From contig CAVRJE010000028.1 of NCBI GenBank assembly GCA_963721365.1, positions 1-64,000 of the forward strand: 64,000 nucleotides of DNA, in the 5' to 3' direction. Source of the DNA: CAIQPS01 sp963721365 (GTDB lineage: Bacteria > Actinomycetota > Thermoleophilia > RBG-16-64-13). The notes under the pieces are model-generated. The model ran no database searches. It saw only the letters and a list, made by a program, of their open reading frames with translations, and was not told the DNA's origin. Below are positions 8,765 to 17,233 of this stretch, one piece after another (position 1 is the stretch's first letter; every line of letters begins with the position of its first letter). The position numbers and the translations under genes are program-made.

Positions 8765-9607
8765 TTGAACGCGAGCGGCATCGACCCGATGACCTCCCGC
8801 CGCGGCCAGCGAGGACTCTTCCGTCTCCCTCGCGCACCCTGGAAAAAGGCCTGCAAGTGCTCAGTCTCTTTGACGTCACCCACCCGGAGTGGACCCTCAA
8901 GGACATCCGGGAGACGGCCGGGCCTTCCCAAGGCCACCGGCTTCCGTCTGGTCAAGACGCTGGAGAACCTCAAGTACCTCGCGTTCGACCCGAAGACGGG
9001 CACGTACCACCTGGGCTCGGCCATGATGAAGGCCGCCTACCTCACGCAGACCCACGCGGCGCTGGTGGGCGCCGCCGAGCCCTACATCCAAGCCCTGGCC
9101 GACGCCACCACCGAGACAGTGGACCTCTCCGTGCCCACCGACCAGGGCGCCATGATCGTCCACACGGTCTATTCGTCGCGTCCGTTCCGCCCATACAACC
9201 CGCCCGGCCTGACCATGGCCGGGCTGGACAACGTGCACTGCAAGATCTTCGTCGCGTTTGGACCGCAGACCCTGTGGGGCACAGCCATCGCCAACACCGT
9301 CCCCCGCACGGCGCTCAGCGTCACCGATCCCGACCGTCTGGCCGAGGAACTCGCGGAAGTGCGCCGGCAAGGAGTGGCTTTCGGGCTCGAGGAGCACAAG
9401 CTCGGGATGTGCGCGGTCGGCGCTCCCGTGTTCGATTCGACCGGCGACGTTCGGGCGGCCCTGGCCGTCGTGGTGCCGGTGGAGCGCTTCGGCGAAGCGG
9501 AGAGCCGCAGGTATGCCGCCGCTGTCATCGAGGAGGCGGTTGGCCTGTCGCGGGAGCTGGGCTATGCAGTTCACCGGCCGGGCCATCAGATCTCTACCGC
9601 CGAGTAG
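8765..9607 (+). CDS. IclR-family transcriptional regulator
   Basis: DNA-binding regulator of about 280 residues. The N-terminal winged helix (RTLEKGLQVLSLFDVTHPEW, then LPKATGFRLVKTLENLKYLA) and the C-terminal effector domain (AAYLTQTHAALVGAAEPYIQ to GAPVFDSTGDVRAALAVVVP) are both present. Frame changes near 8830 and 8920 break the helix-turn-helix. TTG at 8765 is favoured by GGAGG five bases upstream; ATG at 8789 is the alternative. It probably senses a small organic acid or aromatic ligand and controls the flanking catabolic genes. Its 3' end overlaps the convergent yqeB gene by 22 bases. Confidence 0.88.
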   Translation: MNASGIDPMTSRRGQRGLFRLPRAPWKKACKCSVSLTSPTRSGPSRTSGRRPGLPKATGFRLVKTLENLKYLAFDPKTGTYHLGSAMMKAAYLTQTHAALVGAAEPYIQALADATTETVDLSVPTDQGAMIVHTVYSSRPFRPYNPPGLTMAGLDNVHCKIFVAFGPQTLWGTAIANTVPRTALSVTDPDRLAEELAEVRRQGVAFGLEEHKLGMCAVGAPVFDSTGDVRAALAVVVPVERFGEAESRRYAAAVIEEAVGLSRELGYAVHRPGHQISTAE

Positions 9608-10431
9608 AGGCCCAGCAAGCAGGCAGCCTGCAGCACCCCTCCTCCGACCACGAGAGCCTTGTCCGACACGGCGTAGCAGTCGCGGAGGGTCGCTCCCGGG
9701 TCCACGTCGCCGAGTTTGAAGCCGGCCGTGACCTTCAGACCTCCCCGGAGCAGCCCTCGGACGATTCCGTCGAGCTGCGAGACGACTTCCGCCATGCGGA
9801 TCGTCCCGTCTGCCGATCCGTCGACCATGCCGTGGACCATCCCGACGACTTCGCCCTTCTCCACCCCGTCGCCTATCTTCCGTATGGGGATGAACACACC
9901 GTCGATAGGGGAACGCAGGATCCGCTCCTTGCCGAACCCATGCCTCTCGGCCGGTATTCCCGTGTCGGGAAGGGCGGTACCTTCGGTCAGCACGCGGCCG
10001 AGCGTCGGTCCCCGCATGGTCTCCACAACCGCGTGTGCGTCTCGCCCGGCGACGAATCCGGGGCCGAGGGCTACCACGATCGGCGCATCGGTGATGCGCG
10101 TGCCCAGGTTGCGCTTGGCGATTATGGCGTCTACGAGCAACTCGGGCTTCAACCGGCGCCGTATGCGCGCCTCCGGATCGACCAGTACCGGCACGACGCC
10201 CTGCGCGAGGAGACCGGATACGTCTTGCTCCTGAGCAAGGACGCCCACCAGACCCTCCACCTCTACCCTACCCTCATAGACGGCCTCAGCCAGAGCCACC
10301 TTCCGGCGGACGACCGTGGGCTGCGGCGTCTCGGTCATGACGACCGAATACCCGGCGCGTGCCAGACGGAGAGCGACGCCGGTGGCCAGGTCGCCCGCTC
10401 CTTTGATGAGGGCTATCCGGCGGTGTTCCAC
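9586..10431 (-). CDS. yqeB: YqeB/EF2563-type selenium-dependent molybdenum hydroxylase maturation protein
   Basis: About 281 residues, opening with a Rossmann-type motif (IALIKGAGDLATGVALRL) and continuing with PVVVRRKVALAEAVY-like and GFVAGRDAHAVVETMRG segments typical of the family. YqeB is known as a comparative-genomics marker of molybdenum hydroxylases carrying a labile selenium ligand. GTG at 10431 gives a 19-base overlap with the upstream hydroxylase subunit gene, so it is almost certainly co-translated with it. It supports the view that the hydroxylase next door is selenium-dependent. It overlaps the convergent iclR-family gene at the 3' end. Confidence 0.85.
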   Translation of the reverse strand: MEHRRIALIKGAGDLATGVALRLARAGYSVVMTETPQPTVVRRKVALAEAVYEGRVEVEGLVGVLAQEQDVSGLLAQGVVPVLVDPEARIRRRLKPELLVDAIIAKRNLGTRITDAPIVVALGPGFVAGRDAHAVVETMRGPTLGRVLTEGTALPDTGIPAERHGFGKERILRSPIDGVFIPIRKIGDGVEKGEVVGMVHGMVDGSADGTIRMAEVVSQLDGIVRGLLRGGLKVTAGFKLGDVDPGATLRDCYAVSDKALVVGGGVLQAACLLGLYSAVEI

Positions 10432-11702
10432 CCGCTCATCTCCGCCACTTTGTCGAGACAGGCCTTGATGCCGACCGAGCGCATGGCCTGACCGGTCGCC
10501 GCACGGTCGCCGTCCTTCATCAGGTTCTTCATACGGAGTTCCAGGCAGTCCATGCCCAGTTCCTCGGCGATGATGTCCATCATCACCTCGATGGCGAACG
10601 TGGGCTGAGACATCCCGAAACCGCGGAACGCCGCGCTCCGGCACTTGTTCGTATACACGACCAAGGTGTTCGCCCGGTGGTTGGGAACATTGTACGGGCC
10701 TGCGCCGATGAGGGTGCATTTGCTCATGGTGATCATGGTCGTGGAGGCGTAGGCGCCGGTGTTGCTTATGCCGTCACGACTGACGGCCATAAGGGTCCCA
10801 TCCGATCTCACACCCACCTTGTAGGTGAAGTAGACGGGGATCTTGGTCGACGTGAACAGGAAATCCTCATGAGTCGTAAGCGCCCATTTGACCGGCCTAC
10901 CCACCTTCATGGCGAGCACGGCCAGGTTCGGCTCGATGCTGATGTCGTTCTTCTGCCCGAAAGCGCCGCCGATGGGCGTCGAACTGACCCTCACCCGGTT
11001 GAGCGGCAGCCGCAGGGCTTTTGCGATGGCCGGCTGGTGCCAGAAGGGCATCTGGGAGTTGCCGATGATGGTGATGCGGTCGGGACCTTCCGGCTTGGCG
11101 ATGAAGGCATGGGGTTCGATCGGGGCACAGCGCTGGGCGGAAGTACCGAACGTGCGCTCCACGATGAGGTCGGACTCACCAAAACCTTTCTCCACGTCGC
11201 CGTGCGACAGGAAGAACGACTCATGGCCGTGTGGCAGGACCTGGTTGCCTCTGCACCATTTCCCTTGGCCGTGTTCGTGGAGGATCGGGGCATCCGGTTT
11301 GAGCGCCTCTCGAGGATCGAACACGGCCGGAAGCCGCTCGTAGTTGACCTTGATGAGTTCCACCGCCTCCTGGGCGATCTCCTCGGTGTCGGCGGCCACC
11401 AGAGCGACTATCTCTCCCCTGTACCGGACCTTGTCATCCGCGAACACCGGCTGGTCTGGGATGATGAGGCCGTTGACGTTATCCGGAGCGTCCCTCGCAG
11501 TCGCTATCCCTCTCACGCCGGGCAGCCGTTCGGCCGCGCTCGTGTCGAGATCGATGATGCGAGCGTGATGCTCGGTGCTCAGCAACGGCTTGGCGTAGAG
11601 CATGTTGCGCAGATGGAGATCGTTTGCGTACTCCACCTTGCCTGTCACCTGCTGGTAGGCATCGATCCTTGGGCGGCTCTTTCCGATCTCTGCGTAGTCC
11701 AT
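10413..11702 (-). CDS. Molybdenum hydroxylase, large Mo-subunit half (N-terminal half of an XdhA-type subunit)
   Basis: A 429-residue protein covering the aldehyde/xanthine oxidase a/b hammerhead domain (RIDAYQQVTGKVEYANDLHL) and the first molybdopterin-binding domain (TPIGGAFGQKND, FRGFGMSQPTFAIEVMMD). It stops at CLDKVAEMSGWNTAG, where a full-length subunit would go on for about 300 residues. The missing second half is found fused to the FAD subunit two genes upstream. A Mo subunit split into large and medium chains is known from nicotinate dehydrogenase of Eubacterium barkeri (NdhL and NdhM). ATG at 11702 has GAGGGGAG upstream and lies 14 bases after the 2Fe-2S subunit gene. Frame is clean throughout. 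Confidence 0.85.
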   Translation of the reverse strand: MDYAEIGKSRPRIDAYQQVTGKVEYANDLHLRNMLYAKPLLSTEHHARIIDLDTSAAERLPGVRGIATARDAPDNVNGLIIPDQPVFADDKVRYRGEIVALVAADTEEIAQEAVELIKVNYERLPAVFDPREALKPDAPILHEHGQGKWCRGNQVLPHGHESFFLSHGDVEKGFGESDLIVERTFGTSAQRCAPIEPHAFIAKPEGPDRITIIGNSQMPFWHQPAIAKALRLPLNRVRVSSTPIGGAFGQKNDISIEPNLAVLAMKVGRPVKWALTTHEDFLFTSTKIPVYFTYKVGVRSDGTLMAVSRDGISNTGAYASTTMITMSKCTLIGAGPYNVPNHRANTLVVYTNKCRSAAFRGFGMSQPTFAIEVMMDIIAEELGMDCLELRMKNLMKDGDRAATGQAMRSVGIKACLDKVAEMSGWNTAG

Positions 11703-11716
11703 GGTAAGAACTCCCC

Positions 11717-12199
11717 TCAGCGTTTCGACGCTGTGTCGCGCAACTCTTGGGCCGCGGCGAGCACCGCTTCCACAGGCTTGACGTACCCTGTGCACCGGCA
11801 CAGGTTGCCCGATAACCCTTCCTTGACCTCCTCATATGAGGGGTCCGGATTAGCGTCCAGCAGGGCCTTGGCAGCCATGATCATGCCCGGTGTGCAGTAG
11901 CCGCATTGGCTTGCCGAAAGGTCCTTGAAGTACTTCTGCAGCGGGTGGAGACCCGCACTGCCGAGACCGTCGACGGTCTCGACCGCCTTGCCGTGGATGG
12001 AAGCGGCCAGTACGAGACAGGCGTTGACGGCCTTGCCGCCCAGTATCACCGTGCAGGCTCCGCACTCTCCCTGCTCGCAAGAGCGTTTGGGGCTGGTCAC
12101 CTGCAGGCGGTCGCGCAGAAGCTCGAGCAGGGTCGTGTTGGACTCCACCGTCAGCGCTTTGTCCTCACCGTTGAGAACGAACCGTATGTCATGCTTCAT
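11717..12199 (-). CDS. Molybdenum hydroxylase 2Fe-2S subunit
   Basis: A 160-residue electron-transfer subunit of the xanthine dehydrogenase family. The plant-type ferredoxin domain carries CEQGECGACTV and a later Cys (NACL); the C-terminal helical domain carries QCGYCTPGM and NLCRCTGY. Together they bind two [2Fe-2S] clusters that link the Mo site to FAD. ATG at 12199 follows AGGGAG at ten bases and lies 13 bases after the FAD-Mo fusion gene. The gene order is FAD-Mo(C-half), 2Fe-2S, Mo(N-half), YqeB on the minus strand. Confidence 0.95.
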   Translation of the reverse strand: MKHDIRFVLNGEDKALTVESNTTLLELLRDRLQVTSPKRSCEQGECGACTVILGGKAVNACLVLAASIHGKAVETVDGLGSAGLHPLQKYFKDLSASQCGYCTPGMIMAAKALLDANPDPSYEEVKEGLSGNLCRCTGYVKPVEAVLAAAQELRDTASKR

Positions 12200-12212
12200 C
12201 TCTGCCCACTCC

Positions 12213-14153
12213 CTATTCCGCCGCCGAAGCGGTCTCGGCTTGCGCTTTTTGCTGCAGGGCCCGCAGGATCTTCTCCGGCGAGGCCGGCATGTCCAAGAGG
12301 CGCACTCCCACCGCATCGTAGATGGCGTTGAACACAGCAGGCGCCCCGCTGTTGGCGCAGATCTCGCCGGCCGCCTTGGCGCCGAAAGGCCCCTCGGGAT
12401 CATGCACCTCCACGTAGGCCCCGTGCATCTCCGGAAGGTCCATCGACGTGGCTATGGCATAGCTCTCCAGATCGACTGGCATGAAGTCAGGGTTGTAGTC
12501 CTCCGGCGGCTCGATCGAATTGATGAGGCCGGGGTGGCCGTCTTCGCGCAGGGCCCATCCGACGGCCTGCAGCGCGCCGCCCTGCACCTGGCCCTCGACC
12601 GCTGCCGGGTTGATCGCCTTGCCGCAGTCGACCGCCGCGTAGAGCTTGGTCACCTCGGCGACGCCGGTCTCGGTGTCGACTTCGACCTCGGCGACGGTGG
12701 CGTGGTAATAGAAGGCGGCGATGCTGTCGCCCTGCATGTTCTCTCCCGCGGCGGTGCTCTTGGGGTAGAAGTACGCCGTGCCTATGGGCAGCTTCTTCAG
12801 CGCGAAATGGGCGAACCGGGCAGCCGCCCCGATCGGCATGCGCCGCTCGGGATCGTACACGTCTCTGATGAAGCCGGGCTCCAGCGTCAGGTTCTCGGCG
12901 TCGACACCCAGATGCACCGCCGCCGCCTGGAAGAGGACTTGCTTCACCTGCGCCGCGGCCTTGAGGAGTGCGTTACCGCCGACAAACGTACCGCGCGAGC
13001 TGACCGTCCCGAAATCGTACGGTGTCGTGCCGGTGTCGGCGGTATAGACGGTCACGTGTTCATAGGGGACCGCTAAGGCTTCGGCCGTCATCTGGGTGAT
13101 GACCGTGGTGGAGCCCTGACCCATGTCGACGATGCCGATCTGCACGACCACGGTGCCGTCCTCGCGCATCTGCAGGTTCACGGCACAGGGATTGGGGAAG
13201 CCCGGAGGAGTCATGGAGTAGATGGCGCCCGCGATGCCCCTGCCCGTCTTCTTCTTGGCCGCCCTCTGTGCGGAGAAGTCCTGACCGGTGGCCTGCGCGA
13301 GCGCGTCTTCGACGGCTCGCGCCGCCAGCACGGCGGCCACCTCGCACCGATACCAGGCGCTGGCCCGCCGGGCCCGAGGACTCGGGCAGGCATCCCCGCC
13401 GGCCAGATAGCAGACCTTGTCGATCTCACCAAGAACGGCGGGCATGCCCCGCAAGGCTTCCTCGAAGCTCGTCGAGTGCATGACCGTCGCCCCCAACGAG
13501 CCCAAGACCACGCTCACCTTCTCAAAGGTCTTGCCGTCTTCGCTCAATACTACGGAGGCGGCAGCCGAGGCCGTGGAGATGGTCATCGCTTTCCGCCTGC
13601 CCAGCTTCTGAAAGCCGGAACCGCTCTTGCCCCTGGGTATGGGGATCGCCACTTCGATGATCAGCTCGCCGGGCATCAGCGCCGTCTGTTGCGATCCCAC
13701 GAGGAATTCTTCCATCGACAGCTCGCGTTCGCCCTGCGGTCCGCGGAGCTTGACTTTGCCGTCGAGGGCCGCCACACCCAGGATGAGGTCCCCGGCAGGA
13801 GTGGCCGTCCCCAGATTGCCCCCGATAGTGGCCAGGTTGCGCACCACGGGTCCGGCGCAGCTGCGCGCCGCAAGAGCGAGAGCGGTCGCCTTCTCTTCCA
13901 CCAGCGTCGATTTAGCCAGTTCGGCTTGGGTCGTCAAGGCTCCCACCCGCAGGTATCCGTCTTCCTCGCGGATGAACCGGAGCTCGTCGAGGCCACCGAG
14001 GTATACCAGGTATTCAGGGCTGATCTCGCGCCGGTTCATCCAGACGAGAACGTCGGTGCCGCCGGCGACCACGACGGCCTTGGGACCAAGTCTGGCAAGC
14101 AACTCCAGAGCCTCGGGGACGCTGTTTGGCGCCAGATAGTCGAAATCTCTCAT
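12213..14153 (-). CDS. Molybdenum hydroxylase fusion: FAD subunit joined to the C-terminal half of the Mo subunit
   Basis: One uninterrupted 646-residue frame with two normally separate parts. Residues about 1-290 are the FAD-binding subunit (VVVAGGTDVLVWMNRRE, NLATIGGNLGTATPAGD, and the CO_deh_flav_C end SAWYRCEVAAVLAARAVEDA). From about 305 the second molybdopterin-binding domain begins (GRGIAGAIYSM, VDMGQGSTTVITQMTAEAL, then GPFGAKAAGEICANSGAPAV near the end). The normal order would put this second part after the N-half encoded downstream. GGAG six bases before ATG at 14153 supports the start. The substrate is unknown; N-heterocycles or purines are typical for the class. Confidence 0.85.
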   Translation of the reverse strand: MRDFDYLAPNSVPEALELLARLGPKAVVVAGGTDVLVWMNRREISPEYLVYLGGLDELRFIREEDGYLRVGALTTQAELAKSTLVEEKATALALAARSCAGPVVRNLATIGGNLGTATPAGDLILGVAALDGKVKLRGPQGERELSMEEFLVGSQQTALMPGELIIEVAIPIPRGKSGSGFQKLGRRKAMTISTASAAASVVLSEDGKTFEKVSVVLGSLGATVMHSTSFEEALRGMPAVLGEIDKVCYLAGGDACPSPRARRASAWYRCEVAAVLAARAVEDALAQATGQDFSAQRAAKKKTGRGIAGAIYSMTPPGFPNPCAVNLQMREDGTVVVQIGIVDMGQGSTTVITQMTAEALAVPYEHVTVYTADTGTTPYDFGTVSSRGTFVGGNALLKAAAQVKQVLFQAAAVHLGVDAENLTLEPGFIRDVYDPERRMPIGAAARFAHFALKKLPIGTAYFYPKSTAAGENMQGDSIAAFYYHATVAEVEVDTETGVAEVTKLYAAVDCGKAINPAAVEGQVQGGALQAVGWALREDGHPGLINSIEPPEDYNPDFMPVDLESYAIATSMDLPEMHGAYVEVHDPEGPFGAKAAGEICANSGAPAVFNAIYDAVGVRLLDMPASPEKILRALQQKAQAETASAAE

Positions 14154-14304
14154 ACTGCTCCTACCTCCCGGGTCTACCCCTCGTCACCATCTGACCAGTC
14201 ACGTTCTCACGCTCCGTGTGCTCGTCAGCGTTGCGCAGGCCGGACGTGCCTCGAGTTCGACAGCACGTCCGGCTCAAGCCTACCTAAGTTGCCTCGCCGG
14301 CGCA

Positions 14305-16401
14305 CTACACGTTGCGCGCCACCTCAAAGGCCGACCCCATCGCATTTATGATCACGCCTGGGGCCTTGCAGTCCCCTACCGAGTACAGTTCGGGCACCTT
14401 CCCGCTGAGCGCCTCAAAGAGACTCGGGTTCGGGCGCATTGGGAGGGTGACCATCACGGTGTCGGCCTCCAGGGTGCGGGTCACACCTTCCGCATCGGTG
14501 ATAACCAACCCTTTGTCGTTGATCTCCTGGTACTTCACCTTGGCCAGCATGGGGACACCCTTCTGGGTGAGCCACGGGTGCAGCAGTTCCCACTGCAGCA
14601 GAGGGATGCCCTCGCCAAGACGATCCCCGGGCTCGGTGATGGCCACCACCTTGCGGTCCCGCTTCACCAGGAACTCGGCCGCTTCGCAACCCTGGATACC
14701 TCCGCCCACGATGACGACGCTCTTGCCCACCGGCATCCACATCTTGGTGATCCGCTCGAGATTCCTCGGACCGGCCAGCCGCAGGGCCAGCTTCGACTCT
14801 TCGTAGAGCTTCTTACTCGTGATCACCTTCTTGCTGTCGATGCCCGGGATGTCGAGCACGCCCGGCAGGCCGCCTGCCGCCACTATCACAGCGTCAGGCC
14901 GGAGCCGCTCGTGGATCGCCACGGAATACTCCTCGCCGAGCTTGACCTCGATCCCCAGCTTGTTCACCTGGGTCTCGAGGTACTTGATGAAGCCGGGGAG
15001 ATCGAAGATCTCCGTGCCCTTGACCATGGCGGCCAGGTTCATGAGACCGCCGAGATACGCCTCTTTCTCGTAGAGGAGCACCTCGTGGCCCCTCAGCGCC
15101 AGGATGCGGGCGGCTTCCATCCCAGAGGGGCCACCGCCTACGACCACGACCTTCTTCCGCTTGGGAGCCGCGGGAAATCTCTCGCTGTCGGAGCCCCGCC
15201 CTATGCTCGGGTTCACCTGGCAGGCCACTCCCTCGTACTCCATCATGCGGGTCTCGCACGTGATGCACGACGTACACGGCCGCACGTCCTCTTCCCGGCC
15301 CTCAAACGCCTTGTTGGGATAGTCGGGGTCCGCGAACAGCCGTCTCCCCATGGCGATGGCGTCCGCCTGGCCTGCCGCGAGGATCTTCTCCCCGACGCCC
15401 GCGTCGAGCTTGCCCACCGCGATGACCGGGACCGAGACCACCTTTTTGACGGTGGAGGCCAAGTGCACGTTCATCCCCTGGCGCCAGTCCATGCCCTTCA
15501 GCTCGTCGATCCACGGGTCGGGAGGCTCGGGATAGAACATCTGCTCGGCGATGGCGATGCGGCCGTAGCGGGCGTAGCCGTCCCCCACGATGTTGAAGTA
15601 GTCGGCGCCCGACTTTTCCAGGATGCGGGCGAACTCCGCGCATTCGGCAGGCTTGGTGCCCTCGGGCACCCCGTACTCGGCGCCGTTCAACTTCACACCT
15701 ATCACGAAGTCATCGCCGCACTTCGCGCGGCAGGCTTCCAGGATCTCCCGGGAGAAGCGCACCCGGTTCTCGATGCTGCCCGAGCCGTACTCGTCGTCTC
15801 GCTTGTTCCACACGCGCGATAGGAACGAGTTCATGAGGTAATAGTGGTCGCCGTGGAGCTCCACGCCATCGAAGCCGGCGCGCTTGACCCGCTCGGCTGC
15901 TTCCGCGTACTTGGTGATGATCGCCTTGATCTCTGGGACGGTCAGAGCGCGGACCTTCCAGTCCTTCATCCCGTGGAACAGCAGCTTCGTAGCCTCCTCG
16001 TCCAGCTCCGAAGGACCGACGGCGACAAACCCCTCTTTGACATGCCCCGGATAAGGGGGGAACTGGGCGTTGGGCCCGAGATGGTTGATCTGGACGAACA
16101 TCGGGCAGTCGTAGCGGTGCACCGTCTCCACCAGCTTCTTCATCCCCGGCAACATGGCGTCTTCGGCCACGTTGACCATGCCGTCGCGAGTCCCGCTGGG
16201 AACGTCCACGGCGCACTGCTCGGAGATGATGCCCCCGATGCCGCCTCGGGCGATGGCTTCGTAGAAGTCCAGAAGTTCCTGGGTGATGCTGCCGTCGCGG
16301 AAGTCCGCCATGTTCATGTCCTGAGGCGTCTTCAGCATCCGGTTCTTGAACTTGACGTTCCTGATCTGCCAGGGCTCGGATACTCGCTCATACCTGCTCA
16401 C
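14305..16401 (-). CDS. Old-Yellow-Enzyme-type FMN/[4Fe-4S]/FAD reductase (2,4-dienoyl-CoA / 2-enoate reductase family)
   Basis: A 698-residue enzyme of the trimethylamine dehydrogenase/2,4-dienoyl-CoA reductase family. The N-terminal TIM barrel binds FMN and shows GVELHGDHYYLMNSFLS. A [4Fe-4S] motif, CTSCITC with a fourth Cys in VACQVNP, follows at the usual place. The C-terminal half has two dinucleotide motifs, VVVVGGGPSGMEAARI and VVIVGGGIQGCEAAEF. The enzyme reduces an activated C=C bond with NAD(P)H, or oxidises the reverse substrate. GTG at 16401 follows GGAGG at seven bases. It precedes the molybdenum hydroxylase genes on the same strand with a 151-base gap, so it probably belongs to that pathway. 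Confidence 0.9.
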   Translation of the reverse strand: MSRYERVSEPWQIRNVKFKNRMLKTPQDMNMADFRDGSITQELLDFYEAIARGGIGGIISEQCAVDVPSGTRDGMVNVAEDAMLPGMKKLVETVHRYDCPMFVQINHLGPNAQFPPYPGHVKEGFVAVGPSELDEEATKLLFHGMKDWKVRALTVPEIKAIITKYAEAAERVKRAGFDGVELHGDHYYLMNSFLSRVWNKRDDEYGSGSIENRVRFSREILEACRAKCGDDFVIGVKLNGAEYGVPEGTKPAECAEFARILEKSGADYFNIVGDGYARYGRIAIAEQMFYPEPPDPWIDELKGMDWRQGMNVHLASTVKKVVSVPVIAVGKLDAGVGEKILAAGQADAIAMGRRLFADPDYPNKAFEGREEDVRPCTSCITCETRMMEYEGVACQVNPSIGRGSDSERFPAAPKRKKVVVVGGGPSGMEAARILALRGHEVLLYEKEAYLGGLMNLAAMVKGTEIFDLPGFIKYLETQVNKLGIEVKLGEEYSVAIHERLRPDAVIVAAGGLPGVLDIPGIDSKKVITSKKLYEESKLALRLAGPRNLERITKMWMPVGKSVVIVGGGIQGCEAAEFLVKRDRKVVAITEPGDRLGEGIPLLQWELLHPWLTQKGVPMLAKVKYQEINDKGLVITDAEGVTRTLEADTVMVTLPMRPNPSLFEALSGKVPELYSVGDCKAPGVIINAMGSAFEVARNV

Positions 16402-16493
16402 GATATGACCTCCTGCTTCAAGGCATGTTTTGCGGCCCCTGCCCGTTGACGCCGGGCAAGGGCCGCGCAATCGTGGGGTTCCTTAGTCGGACC

Positions 16494-16860
16494 CTACGCG
16501 TAGCTCTGCTCGATCGTCGGGTACGTAGCCAGACCGTCCAGGAAATCGGCTCCCACCACATTACAATCGTAAGGGAACTTAGTGTTAGCGGCCGGTTTAG
16601 CATTGGCGCCATTGACGCACTGGATGGTCGTGGTCACGGCCTTGTAGACGTTCGGGAAGGTGTGGCGGCCCTTCATGTCCACGGGCTCCGTGAAGTCGAT
16701 GGGGCCGTAGATGGTCTCCAACTTCGTCGCCTTGATAGCGTCCACGATGGTCTGCTTGTCGTCGAGGTCGGTGGCCCGCTTGAGCACGTCCACGGCCCAA
16801 CTGCGGGCGGCCTGGACGCCGACGTTCTCGCTCCGCTCGCTCGGGTACCACGAACGCCGA
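16494..16860 (-). pseudogene. Remnant of a branched-chain-amino-acid-type substrate-binding protein (C-terminal part)
   Basis: About 110 residues closely resembling the end of the intact binding protein at 17.2 kb: DVLKRATDLDDKQTIVDAIK here against DVLKRTKNLDDKESIVEALK there, followed by matching GPIDFTEPVD and GPIDLTSPVD segments. The similarity starts near 16,850 after a frame change and nothing upstream restores the rest of the protein. It lies on the opposite strand to the intact copy. It is best read as a decayed or deleted paralogue, possibly once transcribed with the reductase and hydroxylase genes. Confidence 0.75.
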
Positions 16861-17233
16861 GGCCCCCAGACGGGCTAACAACGGTCGTACGCCAAACGAC
16901 CTCGAACCCCAGCATCGCTCCGCAGACTGGGGCTCGGTCCATCGGCTTCTCTATGATTTTGACAGCGTGGAACCAGGGCTGGTAGGCTGGGTGTAGCAAG
17001 AGCAACTCTTGCTCCTATCGAAAAACGCCTGCCTTTCAAATCGCCGGGGGAGATCGAAGAAAGGGGCGGCTATCCAGAAGGACGGTGGGAATCTGGCGTA
17101 AGACGTTCGGGGCGCGGAATCACCTGTGACGGCTGAAGTGCTAGTGCGGCCAGCGTTGGGAAAAGCGTTAGGGCCACAAGTGATCGGCATTCGGTGCTCA
17201 GTGTGCGCAAGGACAGTGCAAGGGGGAAGCCAT
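16861..17233. other. Intergenic region upstream of the substrate-binding lipoprotein
   Basis: This 370-base stretch lies between the broken binding-protein copy and the intact gene and is visibly less GC-rich than its flanks. I see no convincing gene, and no clear -35/-10 pair beyond the ribosome site AGGGGGAAG at 17221-17229 that serves the next gene. Confidence 0.5.

Noticed and set aside
16871..17005. Minus-strand frame that looked faintly like a transposase end
   Set aside because: No catalytic residues, inverted repeats or target duplications could be found; the match is too weak to call.
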